From Gari tellinella (lineage: Eukaryota; Mollusca; Bivalvia; Cardiida; Psammobiidae): 64,000 bases of DNA. The stretch covers positions 83,634,198-83,698,197 of the forward strand of contig OV277859.1 in the NCBI GenBank assembly GCA_922989275.2, written 5' to 3'. Made by a program: the position numbers and the translations under genes. Under the pieces are notes generated by a model that saw nothing but the letters and a program-made list of their open reading frames with translations, was not told where the DNA came from and made no database searches. Position 1 is the stretch's first letter. The number at the start of each line of letters is the position of its first letter. Below are positions 9,582 through 24,500 of the stretch, one piece after another.

Positions 9582-12500
9582 CTAGTAACAAAATCAATTA
9601 TTACTCTTACTAGGAGAAGAACCTAATAAGCCAACATTGCTTTCGTTCTCATCCTAAAGTATATTTATGTATGATTATAAAATATGTACTATGTTTGAAA
9701 CAAAATATCTTTAAACTAATTATTACTCTGTACTGTCATTAAAATCCAAAGAGATTTGAAGCCTCTAGATTGCGAACAAAGTTTTTTCAATGTTTTGACC
9801 TCATGACCTAGTTTTCAACCAGCCATGACTCATACTTGAAACCTGACCTGACCTAGATATCAATTAGGCAAACATTCTGACCAAGTTGCATTAAAATCCA
9901 AAGAGATTTGAAGCCTCTAGAGTGTAAACAAGGTTTTTCTATGATTTGACCTAGTGACCTAGCTTTTGACCTGACATGACCGCATTTCGAATTTGGCCTA
10001 GATTTCTTCAAGACAAACATTGTCATCAAGTTTCATAAAGATCAGATGAAATGTGTAGCCGCTAGAGTGTTAACAAACCAATTGTGTACGGACAGACGGA
10101 CGGACGTCCAGCTATCCTAAAAGCTCACAACTTTGTGCCAGGTGAGCTAACGAGAGCACCGCAAACGGGTGCTGGACGCTCGACTTTCATATACTTGAGA
10201 TGGCTACATTTTTGAAACTTAAAGAATGTGTATGGGTGTTTAATGCCCTATTGATCATAGAAGTTTGTAAGCAACAACAACTTTAACATACTTGGACAGC
10301 CTGCATTCCATTTAAAGTAAACTATAAGTCAAAACAAGGACAATATCTTTATATCTTTATATCTATAAACAAGAATTCTAATATATTGGAAGTTTGAAAT
10401 TAATAACTTTCTACAGTTACTGAATAATTTCATATACAAATTCTTAGTCAAACAAGGGCAGTAACTCTGCAATGACAAATCCCATGGTTATCTGCCTTGT
10501 TGAAATGTGATGCCCTTTTGAAACTGAACAAGTATTCAAATTTCAAGTTAATACCTATGGTAGTTATTGAGAAATCTAATTAAATTCTAAAAAGTCAATA
10601 CCAAAGGGCAATAACTATGGAAGAACAAAACCCAGGGTTACCTGCCCTCTTGTAATGAGTTGTCCTTTTGATACTTAACAAGTATTTAAAGTTTCAAGTA
10701 AATACCTATGGTAGATTCAATTGACAAGTTTTATGTAAATAAAAAAACAAGGGCAATAACTCTGGAATGGCACATCCTCGGTCACCTTTCTTGTTTGAAT
10801 GAGTTGCCCTTTTGATATAACACAATTACTTAAAATTTCAAGTTAATACCTTTGACAGTTATTAAGATATTTCAATTTACAAGTTTTAAGTAAATAAAAC
10901 AAGGGCAATTACTCTGGAATTACAAATCAAAGAGTAACCAACCTTGTTGTAATGAGTTGCCCTTTTGATACTAAACAAGTATTCAAAGTTACAAGTTAAT
11001 ATCTTTCATAGTCATTTAGATATGTTAATTTATAAATTTTACGTAAACAAAACAAGGGGAATAACTCTGAAATGACAAATCCCAGGGTTACCTGCCTTGT
11101 TGTTATGAGTTGCCCTTTTGATACTGAACAACTATTCCAAGTTTCAAAAGGATACCTTTGACAGTTATTGAGATATGTTAATTTATAATTTTTAAGTAAA
11201 TAAAATAAGGGGAATAACTCTGAAATGACAAATCCCAGGGTTACCTGTCTTGTTGTTATGAGTTGCCCTTTTGATACTGAACAACTATTCCATGTTTCAA
11301 ATGGATATCTTTGATAGTTATTGAGATATGTTAATTTATAATTTTTAAGTAAATAAAACAAGGAAAATAACTCTGAAATGACAAATCCCAGGGTTACCTG
11401 CCTTGTTGTTATGAGTTGCCCTTTTGATACTGAACAACTATTCCAAGTTTCAAATAGATATCTTTGATAGTTATTGAGATATGTTAATTTATAATTTTTA
11501 AGTAAATAAAACAAGGGCAATAACTCTGAAATGACAAATCCCAGGGTTACCTGCCTTGTTGTTATGAGTTGCCCTTTTGATACTGAACAACTATTCCAAG
11601 TTTCAAATAGATATCTTTGATAGTTATTGAGATATGTTAATTTATAATTTTTAAGTAAATAAAACAAGGGCAATAACTCTGAAATGACAAATCCCAGGGT
11701 TACCTGCCTTGTTGTTATGAGTTGCCCTTTTGATACTGAACAACTATTCCAAGTTTCAAATGGATATCTTTGATAGTTATTGAGATATGTTAATTTATAA
11801 TTTTTAAGTAAATAAAACAAGGGCAATAACTCTGAAATGACAAATCCCAGGGTTACCTGCCTTGTTGTTATGAGTTGCCCTTTTGATACTGAACAACTAT
11901 TCCAAGTTTCAAATGGATACCTTTGACAGTTATTGAGAAATGGACTCTTACAAAAACCTTAAGCAAAAAACTTAACCGACGCAGACGCTGACGCAGACGC
12001 AGACGCAGACGACAGGGTGACAACAATAGCTCGACTTTTCGAAAAAGTCGAGCTAAAAATGCATAAAAGTAACCTCTAAATGGAGCTGTCTGCATCATTT
12101 TTTTATCTTTATTGAACAGACGTGCCTAGAAATGCTATCACTGAAATCTTTCAAATCGGCCCAAACATGACTGCCTATTAGTAAGTGTAAAGTTGCCATT
12201 TTACTGTCCAAACTTCAAGTGTCACTCTCACACCGTGAACCATAGTCTGCTCCTGTTTTAACTAGACTCCTGCTTAAACTGGCATTTGCAAACAGTTTTG
12301 ATCCAGACCAAAACAGATTAACTGAATATTTGATTCAAATTCAAACTCTTGGACATGTTACATAAATCTTTTGCCTGTCAAAATTAACTGATTTTTTTTT
12401 TTAAAGATGACATTTTAACTAATTCTTTGCTAGCAAGCAGCAGATACATGTGCCACAGTGATTACCTTTGCAAAAGTTTGGATCCTGATGAGACACCAAG

Positions 12501-15500
12501 AAATACGGTGTCTCATCAGGATCCAAACTGTTTGACAATTTGACCCTGTATTTTTGAAAATTCTATTTTTAGAACAGTAGCAGACGACAATTGATGCAGA
12601 CAAAAAAAATACCCTGCCAGGGCTCCAGATAAGGGGAGTAATTCGAAAATTAAAATTCTTCATTTCTGCATTAAACCCTTTGGTGTGAATACTCATTAGA
12701 ATCATCTCTTCGAGACAATTCTAATGAGTAGTGACACCATAGGATTTGATGCTGTAATAAGTGTGAAAATGTTGTATTTGTTCATGGTTTAGTCCCTCTT
12801 ATCTGGAGCCCTGCCCTACATTCAAAGAGTTAAAGACAATAAATTCAGTAGCACAAAGTACTACTCGGTTTGTAATGTGTTTTACTAGTGTAGATAAATG
12901 GGAAACATCAAAGCAACATGCAATACAGATTGTCATGATAGCCAGAGCACTTTACTAATACATGTACAGTCAAACTTCAATATCTTGTTCAACTCGAAAT
13001 ATCCGATAGTTCGACATATGAACTGCAATATTGTATGCTCGGTTAAGTCGAACATCAACCCATATTTCAAAGTGAAAACATGTTTAAACCACGTTTTAAC
13101 TTTGAGTTTGAAATACAGGTATTTTCGACAAAACAGACTTCGAGATATTGAAGTTCAACTGTAAGTTTGGATGCCCCTGTTTTGTATCCTCGTCCTAGAT
13201 TTAGCCTACTTCCAGCAGAATTATATTTAGAACTTTATGTAGATAAGTAGAAAGCCTTTGGGCATGGAAGCATATAAAGAATAATGAGAAAATTAGCTGA
13301 ATATGCAATGGTTGCAAGCCATGAAATGGCATATGCATCATGAAACTACAACTATAGACACTGAATGTATGGCATGTCTTTTTTAGACAGATAGTTGCTA
13401 AACCCATACCCCCATAGAAGCGCCTTTTAGCATATTCATTTCATTCATCCACTGAAGGAAATAGTTCCAATTTATACAGTCATGAATGTGTATCATAAGA
13501 AATAACTTAATGGTTGATCACTAAAAGCAGACAGAAAATAAAGCATTTAGGCATTCCTTTCAACCTGCTTTAAAAAGTGGTCTGTCTTCAAAACCAGAAA
13601 CAGGCTATAGGATCAAGGGTTAAAGCAGGATGAAAGTAAAGCAGATAGCTCCTAAAAGAATTTCTGCTTTACTTTTATCCTGCTTTAAGATGCCACCTGT
13701 CTTTACCCCTTTCAATTTGTTTTCTGTTGAGTGGTTGTTTAACTGGGTTTCACTGTGTGCCTTATTATATAGGAAGAGCATTACCAACTTGAACATGTTT
13801 AGTGTGGACACAGATGTGAGGGGTTTTCTGGAAATTCTCAAATCTGAATCTACACTAGAGACGGGGTTGGTCAGTTTGGGTTTAGATCTAGTTAATACTC
13901 TAAGAGACGTGTGTACATGTATATATATATTTACTATTATTTGTTTCTGTTGTAACTTGTTCTGTTTATAGATCTATAGATGATGTATGAATTTAAAACC
14001 TTTATGGAGGGCCTCATGGGAGATTAGTCGTTCGACTAAATGAGACACCCTCGTTAAATAAAGTAATTCATTCATTCAATAAATCTTGTATAAAGTGGGC
14101 CTAATCAGGAGGAATAAATTAAAGGCATAAAAAAGTGTATTTATGGGTTAATGGGTTAACTGAACCTCTCTTATAAGCTGGAGGGTATAAGAGGGAGTAG
14201 ACTGAACAATTCCAACATTTTCTCACTCATTTTAGCACCAAATAATATAGGGTTTACCACTTATTAGAATCGTCTCGTAGAGACGATTCTTATGAGTAGT
14301 GACATCATAGGGTTTTATCCAGAAATAAAGATTTTAGTTTTTGAAAATCCCCATTATCTGGAGCCCTGGAGGTGTGTCACAGTTTGAAAGTGATATGGAT
14401 ACTCACCAGCCAGGGTTTTCCAGCATATTACGCATGATTGTATGAGGAGTGTATGTATTGTAGTAGCCTATGCCTATGTAACTGCGGTACATCTTGTTTT
14501 TATGAGCCATGTTGTATAGTCTCTCCAATAACTGGTACTCATCTGAAATGATGCAGTGAAAAATACATAAAACACATCATTACAACCACATCCAGGCATC
14601 ATGCAATTAATACAACTTGTATAATACAGTCCAAACTCGATAATTCGAACTTGCATTAGTTCAAATATACCCATATTCCAAAGTTGAAACATGGCTGAGC
14701 CACGTTTTAACTTTGAAATACAGGTATTTTCCACTTAAGGGAGACCAATCTATTTTAATTAAACATAACTAAATACCGGTTAAGTCAATTTTAGCGAGTT
14801 TGAAGTATCAATGTTGGACTGCAAATTATACATCACAAATTGCAAGTGCATCCATTACTGCAACTGAGGAAATCTGGGCTAACCTAAAGACAGGTCTACT
14901 CAAGACAACCGAGGAGGTGTGTGGCACTACAAAGCCACATCGCTGGCGGCGGGAAACATGGTGGTGGAACAATCAAGTTGATGCGGCAGTCACAGAAAAG
15001 TGGCGGGCATTCAAGGCAATGAAAGCAGGCACTGAAACTAGGGCAGCCTATGACTCAGCCAAACATGCAGCTAGGCCCACAGTGTATCATGCTCGGCACG
15101 AGGCAGAAAAGGTCATGTACGAGAACATTGACCCCAATAAATCTGATGTCTTCCGCCTTGCAAACCAGATGCGAAGAGAGAATGGTGATGTCATAGGTGA
15201 GAAGCCAGTAAGGAATGATGCTGGAGAGATGTCCTTGAGTGAGTCTGCTAAGCAGGAGGCCTGGCAAGAACACTTTTGAGTGGGACCCTGAGCACCTGAC
15301 CAAGGAACCACCAGTAGAAGGTCCATCTATCCCAGTCACAATTGATATGGTGAAAAAGTCCATTTCAAAGATGAAGACAGGTAAAGCTGCAGGACCATCG
15401 GGCATTGTGGTGGAAATGATCCAAGCAGCAGGTGCTACCATGATTTGCGACCTTGTAAGGGCAATCATTCATGAAGGCAGGATCCCCTCTGACTGGGAGG

Positions 15501-18500
15501 AGAGTTTCATTGTCTGCATCTACAAAGGCAAGGGTGATGCTCTAGAAAGAGGTAACTACCGTGGTCTCAAACTCATAGACCAGGTCATGAAAATCTTAGA
15601 GCGAATTGTGGTCCTATTTTTATTTGTGGATAGACTCATCAGACAGTTGGTGACCATAGATGACTCCCAGTTTGGCTTTGTACCAGGCAGAGGCACTACA
15701 GACGCAATTTTTGTTGTTCGTCAGATGCAGGAAAAACACCTAGCAATGGACAAGAAGCTCTACATGGCCTTTGTAGATCTAGAGAAGGCGTTTGATCGGG
15801 TCCCTCGGAAAGTGACATGGTGGGCCATGAGAAAACTTGGTGAGGAAGAATGGATTGTCCGCCTGGTTCAAGGAATGTACGCAAATGTGCGTAGCTGTGT
15901 TCGTGTTGGAGAGGGTCATAGCAACAAGTTCGAAGTGAAAGTCGGTGTACACCAGGGCTCTGTTATCAGCCCATTGCTCTTCATCATTGTACTTGAAGCC
16001 CTCTCCCACGAGTTCCGGACGGGCGTCCCCTGGGAGGATCTCTATGCAGATGACTTAGTAATCATCACAGAGTCACTTGAGAAATGTGTCAGGAGACTTA
16101 TGGTTTGGAAAGAGGCCATGGAAGAGAAAGGACTCAAATGCTGGCAAAACAAAAATCATGATCTGTGGCACTGGCATGGACCTTCTACAGAGTGTTGGCA
16201 AGTACCACTGTGCTGTTTGCCGCACAGGTGTGGGCAGAAACAGCATCTTCTGTAATGGTTGCAAACTCTGGGTCCACAAGAAATGCAGTGGTCTGAGGAG
16301 GCTGGTGGAAGATCCTGACTTAAGATGTTCCCACTGCCTGGGAACCGCTCGCCCCATTGACTGCAGGGCACAGAGAGAGGTCCAAGTTGGCCAAGACAAG
16401 CTGGAGGTGGTTCTCTCCTTTTGCTACCTTGGGGACATGTTGTCTGCAGCGAAGGCTGTGACCTCGCAACAACGGCTCGTGTTAAGTCTGCTTGGAAGAA
16501 ATTCAAGGAGCTACTGCCTGTCCTCACGTCACGCCACCTCTCATACAAGACACGCGGCCGCATCTACAGCATATGCGTGCGAAGTGTTATGCTCCACGCC
16601 AGTGAAACCTGGCCTCTGACCAAGCCAATGTTCCAGCGCTTGCAGCGTAACGACAGGGCCATGATCAGACAGATTTGCAATGTCAAGCCAGAAGATGTGA
16701 CCACTGTCCGTTCCAGGAAGCTGCTAACGCAACTTTGCATAGAGGACTTGAAGAGGATCTTGAGGGAAAGACGGCTTCGATGGTATGGGCACGTCGAACG
16801 CTCCACTGGAGCTATTAAGTGTGCCAGAGATATGAAAGTTGCAGGAAAGCGTGGGCCTGGGAGGCCCAAGATGTCATGGAGGGAGCTGACTGTAAGAGAC
16901 CGCCAAGAATGGGGACTCGCAGCAGTTGACCCACATGATAGAAAAGTCTGGAGATCCTGTGTAAGAACCGCCATGCGTGCAGCTAGCCAGTTACCTGGAT
17001 GAGAGCCCACTGTTGTGGACAATGCTCCCACCACTGCACGTTAATAAAAATCCGATGATGATAATGATGATGAAATTCAATGTATGAACACATTTGAACG
17101 CATCTTTAAGGCACATTCTGATTTACTTTCAACATGCTTAAAGTTTTCACCTGTCTTCAAAACTAGAAACAGGATATGTGGTAAAGAGTTAAAATCTCTG
17201 TAACTCATAATTTTTGGACTGACACATGTACATCTTTGGTATATTGAATCATTCTGGAATATTGATTTTCAGAGCTAATTGATGCTACAAAAATAAGTCG
17301 GAATATTATACCATAATAACCCTATAAGTATTGGTCCAGACAGACCCAGTAAACAGTGGAGACCATGATCAGGCTAGGCTAATCCAGAGGAAGCAGTCTG
17401 ATCAGGGTCTACAATGTTTGCCATTCCGTCTGCGCTTTTTGGACAAATTACTGTGTGAAAATCAGAGAATTATATGTCATTGCATGAGATAGGAGTTGTC
17501 TAATAACCAGTTAGAGCCAGGCTTGCTCATCATCATGAAGTGAGCACTCACTTGTTTCTCCTAAAGCAGAATAAACCCATCCTATTTCATTTAATGACAT
17601 ATCATTTGATTTATCCGGTCATTAAATGATTTTGACCTTTCAAATTTATATTAATACAGTAAAACCTCATAATTACGACCACTAAAATGAAGGCAAATTG
17701 ATTGTAATATAAAAGACATATGACAACTTAAAGCAAAGTCACAGTAAAACAGAAAGCTCCTTCAAGAGCTTTCTGTTTTACTGTCACCTTGCTTTAAGCA
17801 GTCACCTGTCGTTAAAACTTAGTAATTAGCACAATTTAATGGTCGTAAAAGAGAGGTTTTACTGTACTAAATTTGTCAAGTTTCACATTACATGTATGTC
17901 TGACATACAAAAAATGAAACAATTACTGCTGGGTAGCAGCCAAACAGCGCTTAGTTAATCCTACAACAAAATACTTAGAGCAGCGTTTTTGGGGGGGACC
18001 CGTTCCAAATTGAAAACAAGCTTTTTTTTCCAAAATGAGCATTTCATGGAACAATTTTTCCCCAATATGAGCCTTTTACGACTCAATTTTTTCCCAAAAT
18101 CAAGTACTTTAAGCCGTTTTAGGTAGAGATGTCAACGAATACCAAAATGCTATCCGAATATTCGAAAGTTCTATCCGAATAGTATTCGGATATTCGGATT
18201 TGGAAACCATAGAAATCATTGTATGTTCGTAAGTTGCTTGAATACTATAGAGGTAATTTAGATGATACCCCGTAAAGCTTCTCTCACGGCATAATAGTGT
18301 AAGTATTCAGTCAAAGCAGACTTGAATCGATTTAAATTTTGATTTAGTGCAAGAAGATGCCTGGATATGATCTATTTGGCGTTCATTTTTGCAATGAAAC
18401 CATTTTTGTTTCGAGTTACAGAGTACATGTTTACCTGCGAGTAAGCGGCATGGTGCCATGATCTGGGCCTTTTTGTAAAATTCACTCTTTGTCTTTTTCA

Positions 18501-21500
18501 GCAATTCACATAACAGGAATGGATCAGTTTATCAAGATTCAAGAGATTTTGAATGATTATTAAAAGCAAAGAAATGTGCGACTTTCTTTTGGCTATCTAT
18601 TCTGCTTGGTCAAAACATAAAGCTGATAATTATACATGTCGTGCTTTACTGCTCTTGATTGACAGTTTCTGTATGAATAACCAATCATAAGCAAATGTTT
18701 TTCACGCCGTAACAAACTGTCTAGCAGTATGATACAATGATTGGATAATGAAAATATCATTGTTTCTTGTCAGTGTGATAAAATTACATAATCCGTGATA
18801 ATAGTGTACTGTTTATTTGAAATTGCGTGGGTAGATAGCCAATTAGCGGCGCCCCCTTTACCCGCTACATAATCGGGGTCCGTGAATTATACCCTGACGT
18901 AATGGAAGTTGCAAACAAACACAAACACATTGGTATCTTTAATCGCGTATTGTTTTCTTAAGTCTAGATGGGTAAGCCAAATGTTAATGATGACAATCAC
19001 ATGTGCTATAGGTGTCACGCAATTATCTTACCATTGACACTTGTTGTAAAAACAAACTGTTAACGCTAACGGGGGTGCGAAAACATCGATTTAACTGGCA
19101 ATGATTAATGAACGCGGAACAGTATCGAAACAATTTTGTTCTTTAAATTTTTTATTTTTTTTAAAAAACTCTATCCGAATAGTGATCTTCTATCCAAATA
19201 TTCGGTGAACTATTCGAATATTCGGATATTCGAGTATTCGTTGACATCCCTAGTTTTAGGGCATATATTTCCCAATTGAAGGGGTACCAACTCATTCCCA
19301 AAGTGGTGAAAAAAACCCACTGTAGAGTGAAATAATGGCAATAAAATGGAAAAGTAAGTTGATTCAAATTTAATTGACAAGTAATATTCATTTCAACTCA
19401 AATTGGCTATATTTTATGTTTCAACTCAGAAGTTTCAAAAACAATGACTGATCACAAATTAGCCTGACTCTTCATTGTTTTGAAACAGTTTTTTTTCTTG
19501 ATCCCCAGATTCAAACTCTGCATCCCATGCAGTGTTAATGGCGAAATTGCCAAGAAATCTGACATTTTGCTTTGTTTATTAGCTTGCCTAAAGAATCTTT
19601 AAGTTTCAAGTTGTGGCTAGATCTACTAGTCTATCACTAGCAGAAGACAGAATTAGAGGCGATTGCAGAGTGATATAATTATATACTTAAAGTTAAACGC
19701 AATAGAAACTGTGCATACTTCAATCCATTATATCGTATTAATTAGACTTCGGATCTGCTATTAACGTTCTAAAAAGTGACATTGACCTCACTGGCAAAAG
19801 CTGATTGTTCAGCCACTATACCAGGGGCGTGTCTGGGCTTACGTACTCACGCACGTGCGTAAAGTTAATTGACAAAGTCGAAAATTTAAAAACGCTAAAA
19901 ATGCAATAAAAATCACCACCTTACCCGGGTGAGGCATAAATAATATTTTTAAAAGTGTCTTTAGTCTACTTCAAATCATACACAACGCATATAATTCACC
20001 CTCTGATAAGGTTACTCAGTTTACGAGAATGTAGATTTTATCTGGTAAAATTGCCCATAACAATTTAAGGTGTTTCGTACAACTCTAAGTATTAGTGGCA
20101 GAATTTTGACATAGATTCATGTTAGCATTGTACCTGTTTTGAATGTGCGAAACGCCCCCAGAACGCACCAGAGACTATCTAGAAATCAAAATTTCCCCAG
20201 AGGAACATGCCCCTAGTAAGAGTATGTACACTTACAGTTTAAACACATTTTATTTTCCAAATTTACATTGTATGTACACTTATTGGTGAGGTGAGGGTAG
20301 GGGTTAGAGAAAAATGACCAGAAAATAATCTATCAGAAATAAAAAAAAGATTATGCAGTTCATGTTATTTAGGAGTCGAATTCTTGCATACAAGTATGGT
20401 AGTAATTTACCTGGTTTGGATGTGAAAAGCGCACCAGAGTCCATTTAGGAAAAATTTTTCCAAAGTTGCATAATTACACTAATTTTGTTTAGCTACGCCC
20501 CTGACGTGTGCCCCAATCGTATTTTCCTTCATACAAAAGGGGAGGTCAGGAGAGCAAACAACTTTCTCTGTATTTTGATATGCATTTCAAGCACTCATTC
20601 AAAAGTGTAAATAAGTTTTGAAAATGCATGTGCATGTATGTAAAACAAGTACAATAGAAGGTAAAATCAAGGGAAAGTAAACAGACAAAAGTGAAATATT
20701 AATAGAGGGTAATGCAATTGCAGTTGGTAATATAAAAGGTGGAGGCAGGAACGTATATATACGTTCCTTGTGGAGGGGAGGAGGGGGCTAACACATGTCA
20801 GAACCGTACGGACATAGTTGGTTAGACAGCGAAATTTGATTTTAGTCAGCGAAAAGTCAGGGAATTTTGCTTCACTAAAATTGTGGACACCCTGTTAATT
20901 AAATAGTTTAACAGTTTAATTCAAACAAAGAATGTTCTTATAGCTCTAATATTTTGTGTTTTGATAAGTAACTAAAAATGAATTATGTATTGTATTACAT
21001 CAAACAGCCGTATGTGCATTGTGAGGGTATTTAGAATATAAAAAAAACCTTTCTAAAACGAGTTTAACCCTTAGCCCGCCAAATAAATTGTCGTCTGCTA
21101 TATTTCTCGTCTGCTTCAAGTTTCAAAGTGCTTCAAAGTTGCTCAAAATTGCTGAAAATATTGTCCGAGTGTCAAACAGCTTGGATCCGGATGAGACGCC
21201 GAGTTACTCGGCGTCTCATCCGGATCCAAGTTGTTTGCATATGGAGCTATAGTCGTGAGTGGCAGGCTAAGGGTTAACTATCATTTTAGAAAGGTTTTTT
21301 ATATTCTAAATACCCCTCAAATTGCACGTACGGCTTTCCAGCGAAAAAAATTCCCGGGGGAGCATGCCCCCTAGCCATGGTGCGTAAACTCAAAATTGGT
21401 CCAGACACGCCCCTGTATACCCTAATTTCTTTATGTGTACATGCGGCTAACAAATAGATATGAAAATATTCTAGCCTAATGGCTACATTAGCTACTATTG

Positions 21501-24500
21501 TAAAGCATAAGAAGTAGAAAATGTAATCCGCACTCTAGACGTTGACGTCAATAGCCGTTATGTTATGTCAATGTAATAGAAGCTATAGTGAAGATACTCT
21601 AGGGTATTTAAAGAATAATTGTAACGCTAAAAGCGTATTTTCATTCGTTAAAATGTAGGGTTCATTTTAGTAAAACCCTGGTTTAGCAATTCTGCTACTT
21701 TTAATTTTGACCCCCTACCTTGATTGCATTGAAACTAAATGAACAGAATCGTGTCGAATTTATCGCAAATGCAACCATCATTAAGGGGAAAGATTGATGG
21801 AATGTGTGGTATCGGATAGGTCATATTTCATCAATCAATATGCCGTTAATTGCGTGAAATATGCATGCACAGTTTCTTTTGAGTATATATAACAGCTTAA
21901 AGGGAAATGGACAGCTGGTGATAAATATCTTTTAAATGAAAGATATTGAAAAAAAATCGCATTCTGCCTTTGAAATTTTGAAAAATAATAAAAAATGAAG
22001 TAGTTTGAGCCGTTTAAACTTTGTGATATATGACTGTGCAAGCGACCATGGGGGCCGCCATTTTGTTTACCTGTGTGACGTAACTAAGGCCTTCCGCGAT
22101 CTTCCGGTTATAGCGAGTCTAACCGGGAATGCCGTAGAGTGCACGGAATTTACATCAATAACATTAATAAACTGAAATACTGAGAAAAATTGGGCATGTG
22201 GAGGAAGGTAAAAACACTTTAGAACTTCAGTGTTACGATTTCGATCCTAAATTATCAGAGAATGTAATATTAGAAGACAGAGACTACGACGGGTCGGGCG
22301 AAGAGAAAGCGCATTCGCCGGACGAATTTGCGACTGCAATACTTGTGTATAAATGCCTACAAAGGAGGTTAATACTTGCTGAAGAACAAATGAAATGACG
22401 ATTGGGTGTCTTGGTGACAATGAGTGCATAGCAGAGCCATCAAAATTTCGAGCTATTAGTGCTTAATCAAGCCATACTTGAGGTAGCGTATATCAGGCAA
22501 ATATCATAGGACACCGGAATCGGGCACGGATACTCTTGATAATATTTGCATACTGGTTGTGAATAAAGGCATCGAAGCCCTGTGACTTTCGAAAAAAAGT
22601 TTCTCCGATATATTTAGTCTTATCTGTTAATATTTCCGTAAATATTAATCATAAACATCGGCTCCAGGATATCTTCGGTTTTTTTTACGGGGCTACGACT
22701 AAAACACGAGCAGATAAAGACGATAATACATGTGCCGATTTTTATAACATCCAGTCAGAGACAGTGTATAGCCATATGGCTATACACTGTCTCTGCATCC
22801 AGTACAAAACGGATGAGGTATTACGTTTTTATTTAATAAAATAAGGGGGATCAAATTATTTTTCTGGTCTGTTATGAATTTTCCGTGACGTTTAACATCG
22901 GTTCTGGTCCTCAATCGGACATACATTTTTAGAAAATAGACCATTTATTCTCGGTATCGCAACATCCGGGAACTTTCGTACATCCAGGTCTCAATCACAG
23001 AGTTTCTCAATATCACATTTGGATCCAAACTGTTGCTGACCTTTAAGTACAGTCAGTTTTGATTCCGATCTGGGTCCTAACTGTTTGTCAGTCTCTCGTA
23101 CGGATAAAAGTTTCTTCAATGAGCTTTTCAATACATTCAAACCTTAGTTTGGATTTTCAATCACAGTGTTTCTCAATCTCTCAGTTGGATCCAAACTGTT
23201 GCTGAACTTTTTGCACAGTCATTGACATGCCAAATGTGGAATATCAATTTATCATCTAGCAATTGAGACTGGCAATGTCTGATTAAGATCCAAACTGATT
23301 AATTGTCTGCTGAACAAAGTATTTGATATTCTGATCTGGGTCAAAACTGAACGCTCTAGATAACGTGACCCGAGTGCTCATTTATTGTATTAATGTCGTT
23401 TTTTACTTATCGTTATATATCTTGAGCTTATATAAAGATCTATGAAAATCATAATCGAAACAGATTCAGGACATATTTCAGGAGGCGGCTTTGATCTAGA
23501 TCGCATTTTATGCTGACATTCATCATCAATCACTAATCAATTAAGCTGCCTTGCAAATTGTACGATATGGACCGGAAATAATTACACACAACCCCTTTCT
23601 GCCTAAGACCCCCTCTGTGAAGAAGTAAGAAGCTTTAGGCCCTGCAGGGCATAAATATCCATATTACGTAATCTAATTAGCCGCACTTGTCAAACAGGGT
23701 CAGGCTAGCAATTTGGCTACTTAAATATGCGATTACACGCCACGAGCCTTTTACCCTGTTTCTACTTCTACTTTTGGCTTTCCCAGTATGTTTTGCTAAC
23801 TTAAACATTCTGTTAATTATACCCGTATCTCTCCCGGAATCTAATAGTAAATAATCTTCTAAAATTTAACTAACTGATAATACACAAAATTAATTGTTTG
23901 TCAATATGTATGTTTTGTCTATGTATATACAATGTATAACGTTTTCCTCATGTATTCATGTATATCATGAACTGAGTGTAATAAAGGAAAAAAATTGGTA
24001 CTCGAAAATTGGTACAGCGAAGCTCGCTTCTGACGAAGCTGGATATAGCGAACTATTGAATATACATTTGTAACATTTGAAAATATGTGACCACTTAAAA
24101 CAGGTTGAAAATACTTTCAGCCTGCTTTAAGCTTTTATCTGCTAAAATATTGAAAATATTTCTTATGATTTTTTTTTGTGACAGTATGATATTGAAACTA
24201 TTTTCTTCAGTATATGAAGGAATTAATTAAAGGCGTTAAAAGGCGTATTTATGGGGGGAAAGGGTTACATCAAAACAAAAAAGCCAAGATCTTTAAAAAA
24301 AAAAGAAAAAAAGAATATTGGACACTTCTAGCTCTCGTGGTTTTGTATTGATCTAGATGTGTATGCTGCTTTTTTAAAAAGGCTAGAGTCTACCATAAAA
24401 CTCGAATTTAAATCTTAAATTAAAATCCATTTAGGCCTATCTAAAAGTTAATTGAATTTTTTTTTTCTACAGAAATGACGAGTGTAAAACTACACCCAGA

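Noticed and set aside
10996..11826. 276-codon open frame on the minus strand with internally repetitive protein
   Set aside because: The repeat period is 153 bp, a multiple of three, so a frame without stops is extended by repetition. It lies inside a GLDC intron on an array, with no domain.
13630..13971. 113-codon plus-strand ORF as a gene
   Set aside because: It runs from a hairpin repeat into the 3' end of a LINE and has no conserved motif.
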